From contig NZ_VKKS01000001.1 of the NCBI RefSeq assembly GCF_019402645.1, positions 2,300,769-2,364,768 on the forward strand: a stretch of 64,000 nucleotides of DNA. Reading direction: 5' to 3'. Numbering within the stretch: the stretch's first letter is position 1; each line of letters starts with the position of its first letter. Of this stretch, positions 40,306 to 49,782 are shown piece after piece. The translations under genes were made by a program, and so were the position numbers. The notes under the pieces are model-generated. The model made no database searches and was not told the DNA's origin. It saw only the letters and a program-made list of their open reading frames with translations. Source of the DNA: Morganella morganii. GTDB lineage: Bacteria > Pseudomonadota > Gammaproteobacteria > Enterobacterales > Enterobacteriaceae.

Positions 40306-42153
40306 ATGCTGAGTGACCGTTTTCTGACATTGTACAACGAGGAATTGCGTTTCCTGCGGGAGGAAGGGCTGCTGTTTGCCAAAGCCAATCCCCAGGTGGC
40401 ACAGCATCTCGGCATGATGCCGGATGGCGTACTCGATCCTTTCGTTGAACGTCTGCTGGAAGGAACCGCATTTCTCAGCGCCCGGGTACATGAACGGCTT
40501 AACAATGAACAGCCGGAAGTGGCGATTCAGATGATAAACCGCCTCGCACCTTACTGGTTCACACCGCTGCCCTCCATCGCCACTATCGCGCTGGAACCGG
40601 ATCTGACCTCCCCGCAGTGGCATTCGGATGTCACGCTGCCCCGGGGCAGCAAACTGACACTTCACGATACATCACCGGGTCACAGAAATGCCACCTTTAC
40701 CACCGGCCGGGATCTGAATATTCAGCCGCTGGTTATTGCTCATGCCGAATGTGCCACCACCCCGTCAGCACAACTGCCGCAGTCCGTTCTGCAATGCATG
40801 CAGGATGGCCGGGCGCACATTTCCCTGACCATGAACACACAGGGGGTTGTTTCATTATCTGAGCTGAATTTCTCGCCGATGACACTGACATTTGCGGGCG
40901 ATATCGTACACGCCAATCACCTGCTGACCGCTATTCAGAACGATACCCTGAGAGTTATCCTGTGGTGCAGGCAGGATAATAAAGCACCGCAGATGCATCT
41001 GCTGGATCCGGGACAAATCCGCCAGGCCGGGTTACAGGCAGAAGATGCATTATTACCGGCCGTCAGCGGGGAATTACCCGGCAGCCGCCTGCTGCGGGAG
41101 TATTTTGCCGCCCCTTCCCGATTTTTCAGTATTGAACTGCACGATCTGATGCCGTTTTTACAGGCAGGGGACAGATGTACGGAATTTAACCTGATTTTTG
41201 TACTGAATAAAACGCCGGTCAAGTTAACCGGCAATGTCAGCAAGGACGATTTCCGCCTGTTTGCCACCCCGGTGGTTAATTTATCGCGCCGCCGGTGCAG
41301 TCCGGTGCTGATCAACGGGGAGCATACGGAATATCCGGTTATCGTCGATAAACTCAACCCCGGCCTGTATGAAATCCATCATCTGTTACAGGTGGATGGT
41401 CTGCTGGCTGATAAAGGTTATGTGCCGTTCTCCCCGCTGCACGGCTATGCCCGGTTTGACGAACAGCCGGTTTCCGCCGGTTACAGTCTGCGCCGCGTCC
41501 GCCGGGTGACAGAAGATAAATATGACAGTGCACCGGCCATGCCGAAAGACAGTCTGTTTATCTCGCTCTCTGCCGGTCCCGATAATTTTTCACCGGACAG
41601 TGTCCGCTCCCTGAGTATCGAGGCACTGGTGTGTGATCGCCATCTGGATCCGGCTCGTCTGCAACAACCGGTTTTCCGGCCGGATACCGCCCTGCCGGTC
41701 GGTGCTGTTGAAATACTGCGTACCCCGTCCCGTCCGCAGGGCGTGCCGTGCAGCACACAGGCATGGAAAGTGCTCCAGTTGCTCTCCGTCAATCCGCTGC
41801 GCTATGCCCTGCCGGATTTTCCGGATAACAGCCAGCTTCTCAGGGAATGGCTCTCTCTGTTCTGCCCGCCGGATGACAGCCGTCAGCAGCGCCGGATTGA
41901 CAGTCTCCGGCACGCCGGTATTGCACACCGCTTTGAATGCAACCCGCTGCCCGGCCCGCTCGCCTGGAGCCGCGGTGCGGAAATCACGATCGATCTACAG
42001 GGCAGTCATCACAGTGACCGGGGCGCATATCTGTTTGCCCGTATTCTTCATCATGCTCTCGCGGAGTATTGCGAACTGGGGCAAACACTGCGGATGAAGC
42101 TGAATGTCGATGGTGAACCTCTTGCACAATGGGAGCCGATTGATGGCAGATAA
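40306..42153 (+). CDS. tssF: T6SS baseplate protein TssF
   Basis: TssF (VasA/ImpG) forms the wedge complex with TssG and TssE. The N-terminus MLSDRFLTLYNEELRFLREEG is typical, as are the conserved KANPQVAQHLGM, DPFVERLLEGTAFLSARV, EQPEVAIQMINRLAPYWFTPLPS and the C-terminal SHHSDRGAYLFARILHHALAEYC. It is 615 residues, the usual size. It overlaps tssG by 11 bases. Confidence 0.95.
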   Translation: MLSDRFLTLYNEELRFLREEGLLFAKANPQVAQHLGMMPDGVLDPFVERLLEGTAFLSARVHERLNNEQPEVAIQMINRLAPYWFTPLPSIATIALEPDLTSPQWHSDVTLPRGSKLTLHDTSPGHRNATFTTGRDLNIQPLVIAHAECATTPSAQLPQSVLQCMQDGRAHISLTMNTQGVVSLSELNFSPMTLTFAGDIVHANHLLTAIQNDTLRVILWCRQDNKAPQMHLLDPGQIRQAGLQAEDALLPAVSGELPGSRLLREYFAAPSRFFSIELHDLMPFLQAGDRCTEFNLIFVLNKTPVKLTGNVSKDDFRLFATPVVNLSRRRCSPVLINGEHTEYPVIVDKLNPGLYEIHHLLQVDGLLADKGYVPFSPLHGYARFDEQPVSAGYSLRRVRRVTEDKYDSAPAMPKDSLFISLSAGPDNFSPDSVRSLSIEALVCDRHLDPARLQQPVFRPDTALPVGAVEILRTPSRPQGVPCSTQAWKVLQLLSVNPLRYALPDFPDNSQLLREWLSLFCPPDDSRQQRRIDSLRHAGIAHRFECNPLPGPLAWSRGAEITIDLQGSHHSDRGAYLFARILHHALAEYCELGQTLRMKLNVDGEPLAQWEPIDGR

Positions 42154-43117
42154 AACACCGCTCCGTATCAACGGGCTCAGTGCCAGACAGGATTTCGCTG
42201 AAGTATTGCGCCGGATTGAACGGATCAGCCCGGTGCTTGCGGCAAACGGTGTGGTACGCGGCAGCGCGCCTGCCCGGCTGCGGATAATCCAGACAGCAGA
42301 TACCGGATTTGCCCCGCGTGAAGTGGCCGATATCCGTCAGTCCGCCGATCCGGTCACCAACGCCGCCGAAATTACGGTCTGGTGCCGCCATTTCGGGATG
42401 TTCGCCCCTTATGGTCCGCTGCCTATCCATATCACCGAGCACGCCCGTACTGAATTACTGGCACGGCGCAGCCATGCCTTTCAGGATTTCTCATCGCTGG
42501 TCAGCCAGCGCCTGGCGCTGTTTTCCTACCGGGCACAGACACAGCTGCATGTCGCGGCCGGACATGACAAAAACAACAAAAATGCCTTTCAGCAGCGGAT
42601 GAACCAGATTACCGGTATTTCACCGCAGCTCTCTGCCGGAGAACATGTTCACCGGCTCCGGCAGGCATTTCCCGGCTGTTATCTGCCGGGGCGCGGCATC
42701 CTGAAAAACTTACAGTCACTGCTGACGCACTATTTCGCCGTGCCGGTCACCATTCAGGCACGGCAGGGTATGTGGATTGATGATCCGCAGAATACCGCCA
42801 GCCAGCGTATGGGACGCCTTGGTAAAACCCGGGTCGGAAAACGGTTTTTTGATGTTGAACACAGCCTGTCTGTACAGATAGGCCCGGTGGGCAGTCAGCA
42901 ATATCACCTGTTCCAGCGCGGCAGTGAGCGTTTAAAAGTCCTGGTGGCGGTCTGCAACGATTTTGTCTCACACCGCCGGGTGCTGGATGTGAAGCTGCTT
43001 ATCCGGACATCACCGGATATGGCCGGTCACACCGGCAGCGGAAAACTTGGCCGCAGCGGCTGGCTGAAACCGGACGGCACAATCCGTGTTCAGTCCCTGT
43101 ATACAACAGCAGCCTGA
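42143..43117 (+). CDS. tssG: T6SS baseplate protein TssG
   Basis: TssG (VasB/ImpH) is the third wedge component and binds TssF in a 2:1 trimer. From ATG 42143 (GGGAG seven bases before it) it has 324 residues; an earlier in-frame ATG at 42104 lies inside tssF and is less likely. Family features include APYGPLPIHITEHARTEL, RSHAFQDFSSLVSQRLALFSYRA, LLTHYFAVPVTIQ, the C-terminal LGKTRVGKRFFDVEHSLSVQIGPV and the ending region. Confidence 0.94.
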   Translation: MADKTPLRINGLSARQDFAEVLRRIERISPVLAANGVVRGSAPARLRIIQTADTGFAPREVADIRQSADPVTNAAEITVWCRHFGMFAPYGPLPIHITEHARTELLARRSHAFQDFSSLVSQRLALFSYRAQTQLHVAAGHDKNNKNAFQQRMNQITGISPQLSAGEHVHRLRQAFPGCYLPGRGILKNLQSLLTHYFAVPVTIQARQGMWIDDPQNTASQRMGRLGKTRVGKRFFDVEHSLSVQIGPVGSQQYHLFQRGSERLKVLVAVCNDFVSHRRVLDVKLLIRTSPDMAGHTGSGKLGRSGWLKPDGTIRVQSLYTTAA

Positions 43118-43154
43118 TGCAATTAACCCGATACGCAATGAAAGGATGAGTGTT

Positions 43155-45500
43155 ATGCCCCTGATTGAAATTGATAATGAAAAGCTCAACGGGATCGATG
43201 CCTTCCCGCTCAGCTTTACCGCGCAGGAACATCTTTCTCAGGATCCGGTTTACCGCCTGACGTTTCAGGTGCCGGATCCCGATCTGGATATCGGGGAGCT
43301 GCTCGGCGAAAAAACCCTTATCTCTGTTGAACAGCCGGATCAGAGCCGCCGCACCTTCACTGCCCGCGTGGTGGCGGGCGGCGATGAGGGACAGCATCAG
43401 GACCAGTATGTTTATCAGCTGGAACTGCGCAGCTGGTTATGGTTTCTGATGCAGAACCGCAACTGCCGTATCTTCCAGCACCGCAATGTACTCACTATTA
43501 TTGAGGAAATATTTGCCCGTTACAGTGTGGCGGATTACCGCATTGAAACGGAAGGAACATATCCTGATAAAGAGTATTGCGTCCAGTTCGGCGAAAGTGA
43601 TTTCAATTTTGTCAGCCGCCTGATGGAAGATGCCGGGCTCTGGTATTACATCGACCATAGTGATAACCGGGATGTCATGGTGATCACCGACCACCAGCAG
43701 TTCGCCCCGCTGAGTGACGGCTATGACTCACTGAGTTTCCTGCCGGACAGCGAAGAACACCGGGCAATCCGTGAAGGGATCCAGCGCATCCGCCGTAACC
43801 GCCGGATCCACGCCAGTGAGGTGGTATTGCGCGATTTCGATTTCCTCAAACCACGCCACTCCCTCCAGACACAGGCGGAAGAAAAACGCCCGCATTTACA
43901 GGGTATTCCGCTGGAATGGTATGACTACGCCGCCGGATATGATGATGTGCAGCAGGGAGAAGTGATAGCCCGTAAACGTCTGGAGGCATTCCGCTGTGAA
44001 AACCAGATATTACAGGGTGAGAGCAATGCCACCGGCCTGAAGCCGGGCCATACCTTTGAGCTGAATCAGCACCCGGATTCAACCCGCAACCGGGGATTTA
44101 AAGTACTCGGCTGTGATTATACGTTTATCCAGGACGGCCCGGACAGCAGCAGCACCGGACGCCGGGTATCCTGCCGTTTCCGCGCGCTGAATGATGATGA
44201 GGTTTACCGCCCGCTCTGCCGGACACCCCGCCCGCAAATTCCGGGTATTCAGAGTGCAACCGTGGTCGGGGCACCGGATTCAGAGGTTCATACCGATAAA
44301 TATGCCCGCATCCGCGTACATTTCCACTGGGATCGCTATAAAACCACAGAAGAGGACAGCTCCTGCTGGATCCGTGTGATACAGGCCTGGGCCGGTAAAG
44401 GCTGGGGTGTGCTGGCCATGCCCCGCGTCGGCCAGGAAGTGCTGGTGACCTATATTGACGGCGACCTGGACAGACCGATGGTGACCGGGATTGTCTATAA
44501 CGGCGAGAACCCGCCCCCCTATCAGCTGCCGGAACATATCAACTATTCAGGGCTCGTCTCCCGTTCACTGCGCCACGGCATGCCGCAGCACGCCAGCCAG
44601 ATCACCTTTGATGACAAACGCTACAATGAGCGGGTGATGATCCACGCTGAGCGCGATATGCAGCGTACCGTCGAGCGTAACTCCGCCGCCACCACCGGCC
44701 AGGATCGCTATGAGGTGGTAAAACGCACTGCAACAGACTGGTTTGAAAATCATGTCTCTTATAAAGAGGTTAATTTTTCATTCACCGGTTTTAGTTTTAG
44801 CACTACCGGTATCAATGTCGGTCTGACCGGCCTGAATATCAATATGACCGGGGCCAGTATCGGTCTCACCGGCGTCGGCACATCCTTTACAGGAATCAGC
44901 ACCTCTTTTACCGGTGTGAACACTTCGTTTACCGGTCAGTCCGTATCATTTACCGGCAGCAGTGATTCATCGACCGGCGTCAGCAATTCCCGGACCGGAA
45001 GCAGTACCTCATTTACCGGCACCAGCAGCTCAATGACCGGCAGCTCGCACAGCCTCACCGGCTTCAGCTCCAGCATGATCGGCTGCTCCGCCTCCAAAAC
45101 CGGTCAAAGCTACAGCGCCACCGGCTCAAGCCTTTCTCATACCGGCACCAGTGTCAGTACTACCGGCAGCAGCACCTCAAGCACCGGTGTCAGTGTCAGT
45201 ACCACCGGCAGCAGTACCAGTGTCACCGGTGTCAGTACCAGCACCACCGGCAGCAGCACCAGTATCACCGGCAACAGTGTATCGGCTACCGGCACGTCTG
45301 TATCAGCCACAGGAAGCAGCGTCGGTGTGAAAGGCAGTGATGTTTCAGCCACCGGCAGTGCCGTCAGTGCGACCGGCAGTGATATGTCAACAAAAGGATC
45401 CAGCATATCCGTCACCGGATTCTCCTTCAGTTATACCGGTGCAAGCTACTCCGATACCGGCGTCGACCTGAAATCTGTCGGCATGCAGAGCAAAAATTAA
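43155..45500 (+). CDS. vgrG: T6SS spike protein VgrG (TssI) with heptad-repeat tail
   Basis: VgrG trimers form the spike. The gp27-like part (about residues 1-370) includes DPVYRLTFQVPDPDLD and QFGESDFNFVSRLMEDAGLWYY. The gp5/OB region carries VRVHFHWDRYK, WIRVIQAWAGKGWG and PRVGQEVLVTYIDGDLDRP. After the spike's beginning, residues 543-773 are 33 heptads of pattern x-T-G-x-S-x-S, then an eight-residue end. No catalytic toxin domain follows, so it probably carries a separately encoded cargo. ATG 43155 is preceded by AAAGGA eight bases away; an ATG nine bases earlier overlaps the site. Length 781. Confidence 0.95.
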   Translation: MPLIEIDNEKLNGIDAFPLSFTAQEHLSQDPVYRLTFQVPDPDLDIGELLGEKTLISVEQPDQSRRTFTARVVAGGDEGQHQDQYVYQLELRSWLWFLMQNRNCRIFQHRNVLTIIEEIFARYSVADYRIETEGTYPDKEYCVQFGESDFNFVSRLMEDAGLWYYIDHSDNRDVMVITDHQQFAPLSDGYDSLSFLPDSEEHRAIREGIQRIRRNRRIHASEVVLRDFDFLKPRHSLQTQAEEKRPHLQGIPLEWYDYAAGYDDVQQGEVIARKRLEAFRCENQILQGESNATGLKPGHTFELNQHPDSTRNRGFKVLGCDYTFIQDGPDSSSTGRRVSCRFRALNDDEVYRPLCRTPRPQIPGIQSATVVGAPDSEVHTDKYARIRVHFHWDRYKTTEEDSSCWIRVIQAWAGKGWGVLAMPRVGQEVLVTYIDGDLDRPMVTGIVYNGENPPPYQLPEHINYSGLVSRSLRHGMPQHASQITFDDKRYNERVMIHAERDMQRTVERNSAATTGQDRYEVVKRTATDWFENHVSYKEVNFSFTGFSFSTTGINVGLTGLNINMTGASIGLTGVGTSFTGISTSFTGVNTSFTGQSVSFTGSSDSSTGVSNSRTGSSTSFTGTSSSMTGSSHSLTGFSSSMIGCSASKTGQSYSATGSSLSHTGTSVSTTGSSTSSTGVSVSTTGSSTSVTGVSTSTTGSSTSITGNSVSATGTSVSATGSSVGVKGSDVSATGSAVSATGSDMSTKGSSISVTGFSFSYTGASYSDTGVDLKSVGMQSKN
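44781..45473 (+). repeat. 33 in-register 21-base repeats in vgrG
   Basis: Each unit encodes one heptad centred on TG (commonly TTGSSTS or ATGSSVS). There are 33 units without a register break; a few lose the canonical TG (MIG, VKG, TKG). Later units (from about 45150) are near-identical in DNA, a possible substrate for slippage and length change. Confidence 0.95.
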
Positions 45501-45511
45501 AAGGAAGCATG

Positions 45512-47713
45512 ATGCGTATTATTCGTCCTCAGCAACTTGCTGTACTCAGAAACAGCTACCAGATTGGCAGGGAGTGCCGGTCCGGTATCAGTGTGATCGC
45601 GGGCAGTTATTTATCCGCCCCTGATCATTTTGTCACTGAAGCACAGATTTGGCAGGCATGGAAGTCTGCCCCTCTTTCCTTTCGTATGTTAGATACTGCT
45701 GAGCCGAAACCGCATGCCGAATATATCCTTGCCGGCCATGCCGGGACAGGTCAGACACTCACAGAGCTGGATGTCGCTGTCCGGGTCGGCTCACTCAGCC
45801 GGGCGTGGCGTCTTGAGGGAGAGCCGTTTACCCGGGTTCCGATGGATCACACTGAAGCCCCCGGCGGGGACGGCTGTAAAGAAAACCCGCTGGGTAAAGG
45901 TGCCCGCGGCGGCGCACGGCCGGTACTGAGAGAAGCCCGCGCCGACGGAGCCGCGGATCCTTATATCTACCTGGCCGCGCCATCACCGGTGCCGCCGGAT
46001 TTTTATGTCCGCCGCAGGCACCTTGATGCGGTGGCTCACGTTATGACAGACAAACAGTACCTTGAAAGCTGGTTTCCGGGACTGCCGCCTGCGATTGACC
46101 GGCGTTATTTCCAGATGGCGCCGCCGCCGCAACGGCTTTCCGCCTCTCAGTGGCCCCGCAATGTGCCGTTTGAACTGCACGGCTTCCGGCCTGATAACGC
46201 GGTGATTTCCGGCACATTCCCGGCGGTTCGTGCCAGAGCGTTCGTAATAGGAAAAGATGCGGCTGCCGCAGAAGAGATACCCCTTGAGAAAAAGACCCTG
46301 TGGCTGCTGCCGGATGATGACCTGTGTCTGACTGTCTTTACCGGCAGTATTCCGGTTCCGCACCTGTTTGCCGCGCCGGCAGTGACACTACTGACCGCAC
46401 TGGATACCGATGGTACGGAACGGCCGCTGACACATTATCAGGGTGTGTATCAGCGCCGCAGCCGGACAGATACCTCTAATTTCGAATTTCTACGCGACCG
46501 GGAACTGATGCCGGAAAACAGTCATTTCAATGTGATCCGCGATATGGCAGAGCATCCGGATTCTCAGCGCTACAATGCCCGTCCTCTGACAAAACAGGAT
46601 ACTGATGCGTTTTATCAGGATGTGGAAAAAGCCATCGCGCTGCATGAGAAGAACCAGCAGCAATATTTTGCCCCGCCGCCGGAGCAGCAAGCTGCCGTAC
46701 CGGTCAGTGACACACTGCGCCGGAAAACAGTACAGTCCGCACCGGACTGCGATGCGGTAACCGAAAACCGGGATTTTCTCTCACTCTCGTTTGCAAAAAC
46801 CGTATTGCAGGGAAAAACCTTTAAACACTGCCACTTTAATCAGTGTGACTTCAGTGAATCGCAGCTGACACAGTGTCACTTTGAATACTGCCGGTTTACA
46901 TCCTGCCTGTTTACCGGCGCGGTGATAACAGACTCACAACTGACGGGCGGACGTTTTCAGTTCACCAATCTGAGCCGGTGTACATTTACCGGCACAGGCT
47001 GGGAAAATATCACCCTGGATGACTGTCTGATGGATAAAGCGGCATTTACACGCTGCTCCTGGGCGAAATGTCTGATTAATGACACGCAGATAAGCCACAC
47101 CGGGTTCACAGAATGTGAAATCAGCGGCGCAATGTTGTCACACGCCGGACTGGCACATTCCAATTTCAGGCAAAGCACGCTGACATCCTGGATCGCCGAT
47201 AAAACAGAGGCCGCCGGTGTGCAGTTCTCCGGTTGCAGTCTGACAAAAAGTTCGCTGATCGGCGGGAACTGGAAAGAAAGCACATTTACTGACACAACGC
47301 TGGAGGGAGTGACATCCGGTCAGCACACCGATTTCTCCGGCAGCCGCTTTACAGATTGCCGCCTGGACAAAACCGGCCTCAGCAGTGCCGGATTAAACAA
47401 CTGTCGTTTTACCGGATGTGAACTGACCGAAACCTGTGCTGACGGCAGCAATCTGACCGGCGCGGTTTTCAGTCACTGCGATATGGCCGGGCTGCGCCTG
47501 AAGGATGCGGTGATTATCCATGCATCTTTTATCAAAAGCAGTCTCCAGCAGGCCATGCTCTATAACGCCGATCTCCGTGACACCACCTTCCGGCAGTGCA
47601 ATTTCGCCGGTGCAAACCTGGCCATGGTATACGGCAATTCCGGCACTCACTTTGATTTATGCCTGATGGACGGCGTCCATCTGTTACCGCGCCGCTTCCG
47701 GCTCACCGCCTGA
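45512..47713 (+). CDS. DUF2169 protein with C-terminal pentapeptide repeats
   Basis: This 733-residue protein lies directly behind vgrG. The first 300 residues match DUF2169 proteins (MRIIRPQQLAVLRNSYQIG, then ADVAVRVG-like ELDVAVRVGSLSRAWRLEGEPFTRVPMD and GKGARGG), which accompany vgrG as T6SS loading adaptors. A central charged region leads at about residue 430 to a right-handed pentapeptide-repeat helix (F..C.F patterns such as HFNQCDFSESQLTQCHFEYCRF) running to the end, unusually rich in cysteine. ATG 45512 gives good spacing to AAGGA; ATG 45509 is an alternative. Adaptor role is inferred. Confidence 0.82.
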   Translation: MRIIRPQQLAVLRNSYQIGRECRSGISVIAGSYLSAPDHFVTEAQIWQAWKSAPLSFRMLDTAEPKPHAEYILAGHAGTGQTLTELDVAVRVGSLSRAWRLEGEPFTRVPMDHTEAPGGDGCKENPLGKGARGGARPVLREARADGAADPYIYLAAPSPVPPDFYVRRRHLDAVAHVMTDKQYLESWFPGLPPAIDRRYFQMAPPPQRLSASQWPRNVPFELHGFRPDNAVISGTFPAVRARAFVIGKDAAAAEEIPLEKKTLWLLPDDDLCLTVFTGSIPVPHLFAAPAVTLLTALDTDGTERPLTHYQGVYQRRSRTDTSNFEFLRDRELMPENSHFNVIRDMAEHPDSQRYNARPLTKQDTDAFYQDVEKAIALHEKNQQQYFAPPPEQQAAVPVSDTLRRKTVQSAPDCDAVTENRDFLSLSFAKTVLQGKTFKHCHFNQCDFSESQLTQCHFEYCRFTSCLFTGAVITDSQLTGGRFQFTNLSRCTFTGTGWENITLDDCLMDKAAFTRCSWAKCLINDTQISHTGFTECEISGAMLSHAGLAHSNFRQSTLTSWIADKTEAAGVQFSGCSLTKSSLIGGNWKESTFTDTTLEGVTSGQHTDFSGSRFTDCRLDKTGLSSAGLNNCRFTGCELTETCADGSNLTGAVFSHCDMAGLRLKDAVIIHASFIKSSLQQAMLYNADLRDTTFRQCNFAGANLAMVYGNSGTHFDLCLMDGVHLLPRRFRLTA

Positions 47714-47725
47714 AAGGAGATCTGA

Positions 47726-48829
47726 ATGAACGAAACCGCAAAGCAGATTATGAATTTGCAGGCTGTGAAACTGATCCGCGATAAGCACTTCAGTCAGTTA
47801 CAACTGAAAGATGAAACCATGACACAGCTGCATTTCACAGACTGCCGCTTTGAGCACCTCCGCACAGAGAATGTGCAGGCACATCAGCTCTGTTTTTTCC
47901 GCTGTAAATTCGCTTCCGTTTCACTGAGCAAAAGCCTGTTCAATGCCTGCACATTTATTGAGTGTGAGATAGACACCATCACACTGACAGAGTGCGGTCT
48001 GCTCAGCGTCTCTTTTCAGCAGACCACCATACAGTCACTGCGTGCCGGAAAATGTCTCGCGGAGCGCTGCATGATTTCCGGCTGTAAGGTCAGTGAGAGT
48101 ATCTGGAAAGAGGTCTGCCTGAGCTACTGGTCAGCGAATGACTGTGAGATCAGCAACTGGCATACGGAGGGCGGACGCCTGCAGGACAGTAACTGGTTCG
48201 GTTGCACCATAACACAGTTCTGCTGTGCCGGTGTGCAGATAATCCGCCTGGTCTCCGGTAACAGCAAACTGACGGATTGTCAGTTTACCGGCAATGAGTG
48301 CGACATCCTGGTCTGGCAGAACTGTCAGCTGACACGCACTGACCTGCGGAAACTGAATCTCGCCTCCGCCGGGTTTGCCAAATCCCGGCTGGAACAGTGC
48401 CGTTTCGACGACAGTAATCTGCATTCCGCCCAGTTTAATGAGGGCTCGCTGCATGACTGCGTACTGACCGGTACTCAGCTGACCTGTGCTCAGTTTACCG
48501 GAACCGCACTGCATCAGTGTGATCTGAGCGGCGCACAGCTGATTTCCGCCAATCTGGTGCGGGCAGTGCTCACACTCTGCATTCTGGATGATACGAAATT
48601 AATCCGTACCGATATGCGTTTCTGTCAGCTGAAACAGACCCCGCTGCACAGTGCTGTGATGCAGAAAGCCCGCCTGCACGGTGCGGAAACCGGACTTACT
48701 GATCGCGGACAGAAAGCGGATGAGCCTCTGCTGACATCCATTGATTTATGGTACGCCCGGCATCAGCCCGGCGTGAAAGATGACACCGGATCCCCCCGTT
48801 TAACCCCAGGAGCCAGCCGTTATGTTTGA
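47726..48829 (+). CDS. Cysteine-rich pentapeptide-repeat protein
   Basis: A 367-residue protein made almost entirely of pentapeptide repeats (FRCKFASVSLSKSLFNACTF, FTECE, CDLSGAQLISANLVRAVLTLC), expected to fold as a long beta-helix. It resembles the C-terminal half of the preceding protein, so both may derive from one module. Strong AAAGGAG site; start 12 bases after the previous stop. No signal peptide. It is probably a T6SS accessory or adaptor; I see no enzymatic signature. Confidence 0.8.
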   Translation: MNETAKQIMNLQAVKLIRDKHFSQLQLKDETMTQLHFTDCRFEHLRTENVQAHQLCFFRCKFASVSLSKSLFNACTFIECEIDTITLTECGLLSVSFQQTTIQSLRAGKCLAERCMISGCKVSESIWKEVCLSYWSANDCEISNWHTEGGRLQDSNWFGCTITQFCCAGVQIIRLVSGNSKLTDCQFTGNECDILVWQNCQLTRTDLRKLNLASAGFAKSRLEQCRFDDSNLHSAQFNEGSLHDCVLTGTQLTCAQFTGTALHQCDLSGAQLISANLVRAVLTLCILDDTKLIRTDMRFCQLKQTPLHSAVMQKARLHGAETGLTDRGQKADEPLLTSIDLWYARHQPGVKDDTGSPRLTPGASRYV

Positions 48830-49415
48830 CACAACACATCATACTGATACCCCGGTTTTATCCGGCAGACGTTTTTTTTCCGCCCCGGAAACCCCGGAGA
48901 TCGCCGCAACGCGGCTTATTGCAGGAGATAACGGAGAGCTGCTGCTGCAATCACATCCGTATTCCGCTGTTACCGTCGCGGCAGGGTGCCTGATTGTCCC
49001 GGAAAAGGGCGATCTGGTTTGTGCCATGGTACAGGGTGACAGCGCCTATGTGCTGTCGGTTCTGGAACGGCATACCGCCGCAGCCCCGCTGATACTAGGC
49101 ACTCAGGATACGCCTTTGCATATCCGTGCGCCGTCACTGGCACTGGAAGGGACAGAGAGTATCACAATCAAAACCACCCGCTTTTCCCTGGTATCACACA
49201 CCTCAAAATGGGTTGCACAGACACTGCGCCAGATTGCCGGCTCTCTGTTTGTCAGTGCGGAAAATGCCCACAAAAAGGTTGAAAACCTTGATACCACCGA
49301 AGCCGGTCACATTGCCCAGCATGCCGAAAAAAGCATGGTTCTGGACAATGAAATCGGCGCTATCACATCACGTGCCGTCCTTCGTATTGATGGCGGCCAG
49401 GTTCATATGGGGTGA
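48822..49415 (+). CDS. DUF3540 protein
   Basis: A 197-residue protein of the DUF3540 family, regularly found with DUF2169 and DUF4150 near vgrG. The recognisable features are an early RLIAGDNGELLLQSHPYSAVTVAAGCLIVPEKGDLVCAMV (an OB-like beta domain) and LTHTSKWVAQTLRQIAGSLFVSAE-type helix (SHTSKWVAQTLRQ). The start overlaps the preceding gene's stop by eight bases. Proposed role: part of the spike or cargo-loading complex. Confidence 0.78.
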   Translation: MFDTTHHTDTPVLSGRRFFSAPETPEIAATRLIAGDNGELLLQSHPYSAVTVAAGCLIVPEKGDLVCAMVQGDSAYVLSVLERHTAAAPLILGTQDTPLHIRAPSLALEGTESITIKTTRFSLVSHTSKWVAQTLRQIAGSLFVSAENAHKKVENLDTTEAGHIAQHAEKSMVLDNEIGAITSRAVLRIDGGQVHMG

Positions 49416-49419
49416 TCAC

Positions 49420-49782
49420 ATGACAGCTGCAAACACACGGGCAGGCGGTATCAGCTTTTCAGGATGCGAGCCGATGATCCCGGCTCCGGGACCCAATATC
49501 GCACCGAACGCCACAGGAATACCCAATGTCTCCAATTATTTCTGCTGCGGTGGTAACGAGCAGAACCTGATGACCATCCGGACATCAACAATTTCCACCG
49601 GAATTATCATCGGCGCCACCGGAACACACTCGGCTCAGATGATGCCGGTTCAGGGATCAGGCAAATACTTTATTCAGGGCAGCCCCGCGACCCGGCTGGG
49701 CGATATGAGTCTGACGAATAACTGTAACGCGCCCGGCACCCAGATTGCGCCGAGCCAGACGAAGTACTTTATCAATGCCTGA
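49420..49782 (+). CDS. PAAR-like DUF4150 protein
   Basis: A 120-residue DUF4150 protein, the PAAR-like family that sharpens the VgrG tip. Signature segments are PMIPAPGPNIAPNATGIPNVSNY and GTHSAQMMPVQGSGKYFIQGSPATRLGD, the latter typical of DUF4150. Several His/Cys residues (FCCGG, GTHS) could bind metal. ATG 49420 lies after GGGTGA. No C-terminal toxin domain is fused, so the tip relies on other cargo. The stop overlaps tssJ. Confidence 0.85.
   Translation: MTAANTRAGGISFSGCEPMIPAPGPNIAPNATGIPNVSNYFCCGGNEQNLMTIRTSTISTGIIIGATGTHSAQMMPVQGSGKYFIQGSPATRLGDMSLTNNCNAPGTQIAPSQTKYFINA

Noticed and set aside
45137-45415. Minus-strand 92-residue repetitive ORF opposite vgrG
   Set aside because: It is the antisense shadow of the heptad repeats.
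44781-45473. Regular DNA repeats that look CRISPR-like at first sight
   Set aside because: The period is 21 bases, there are no unique spacers, and the repeats are in frame inside vgrG.
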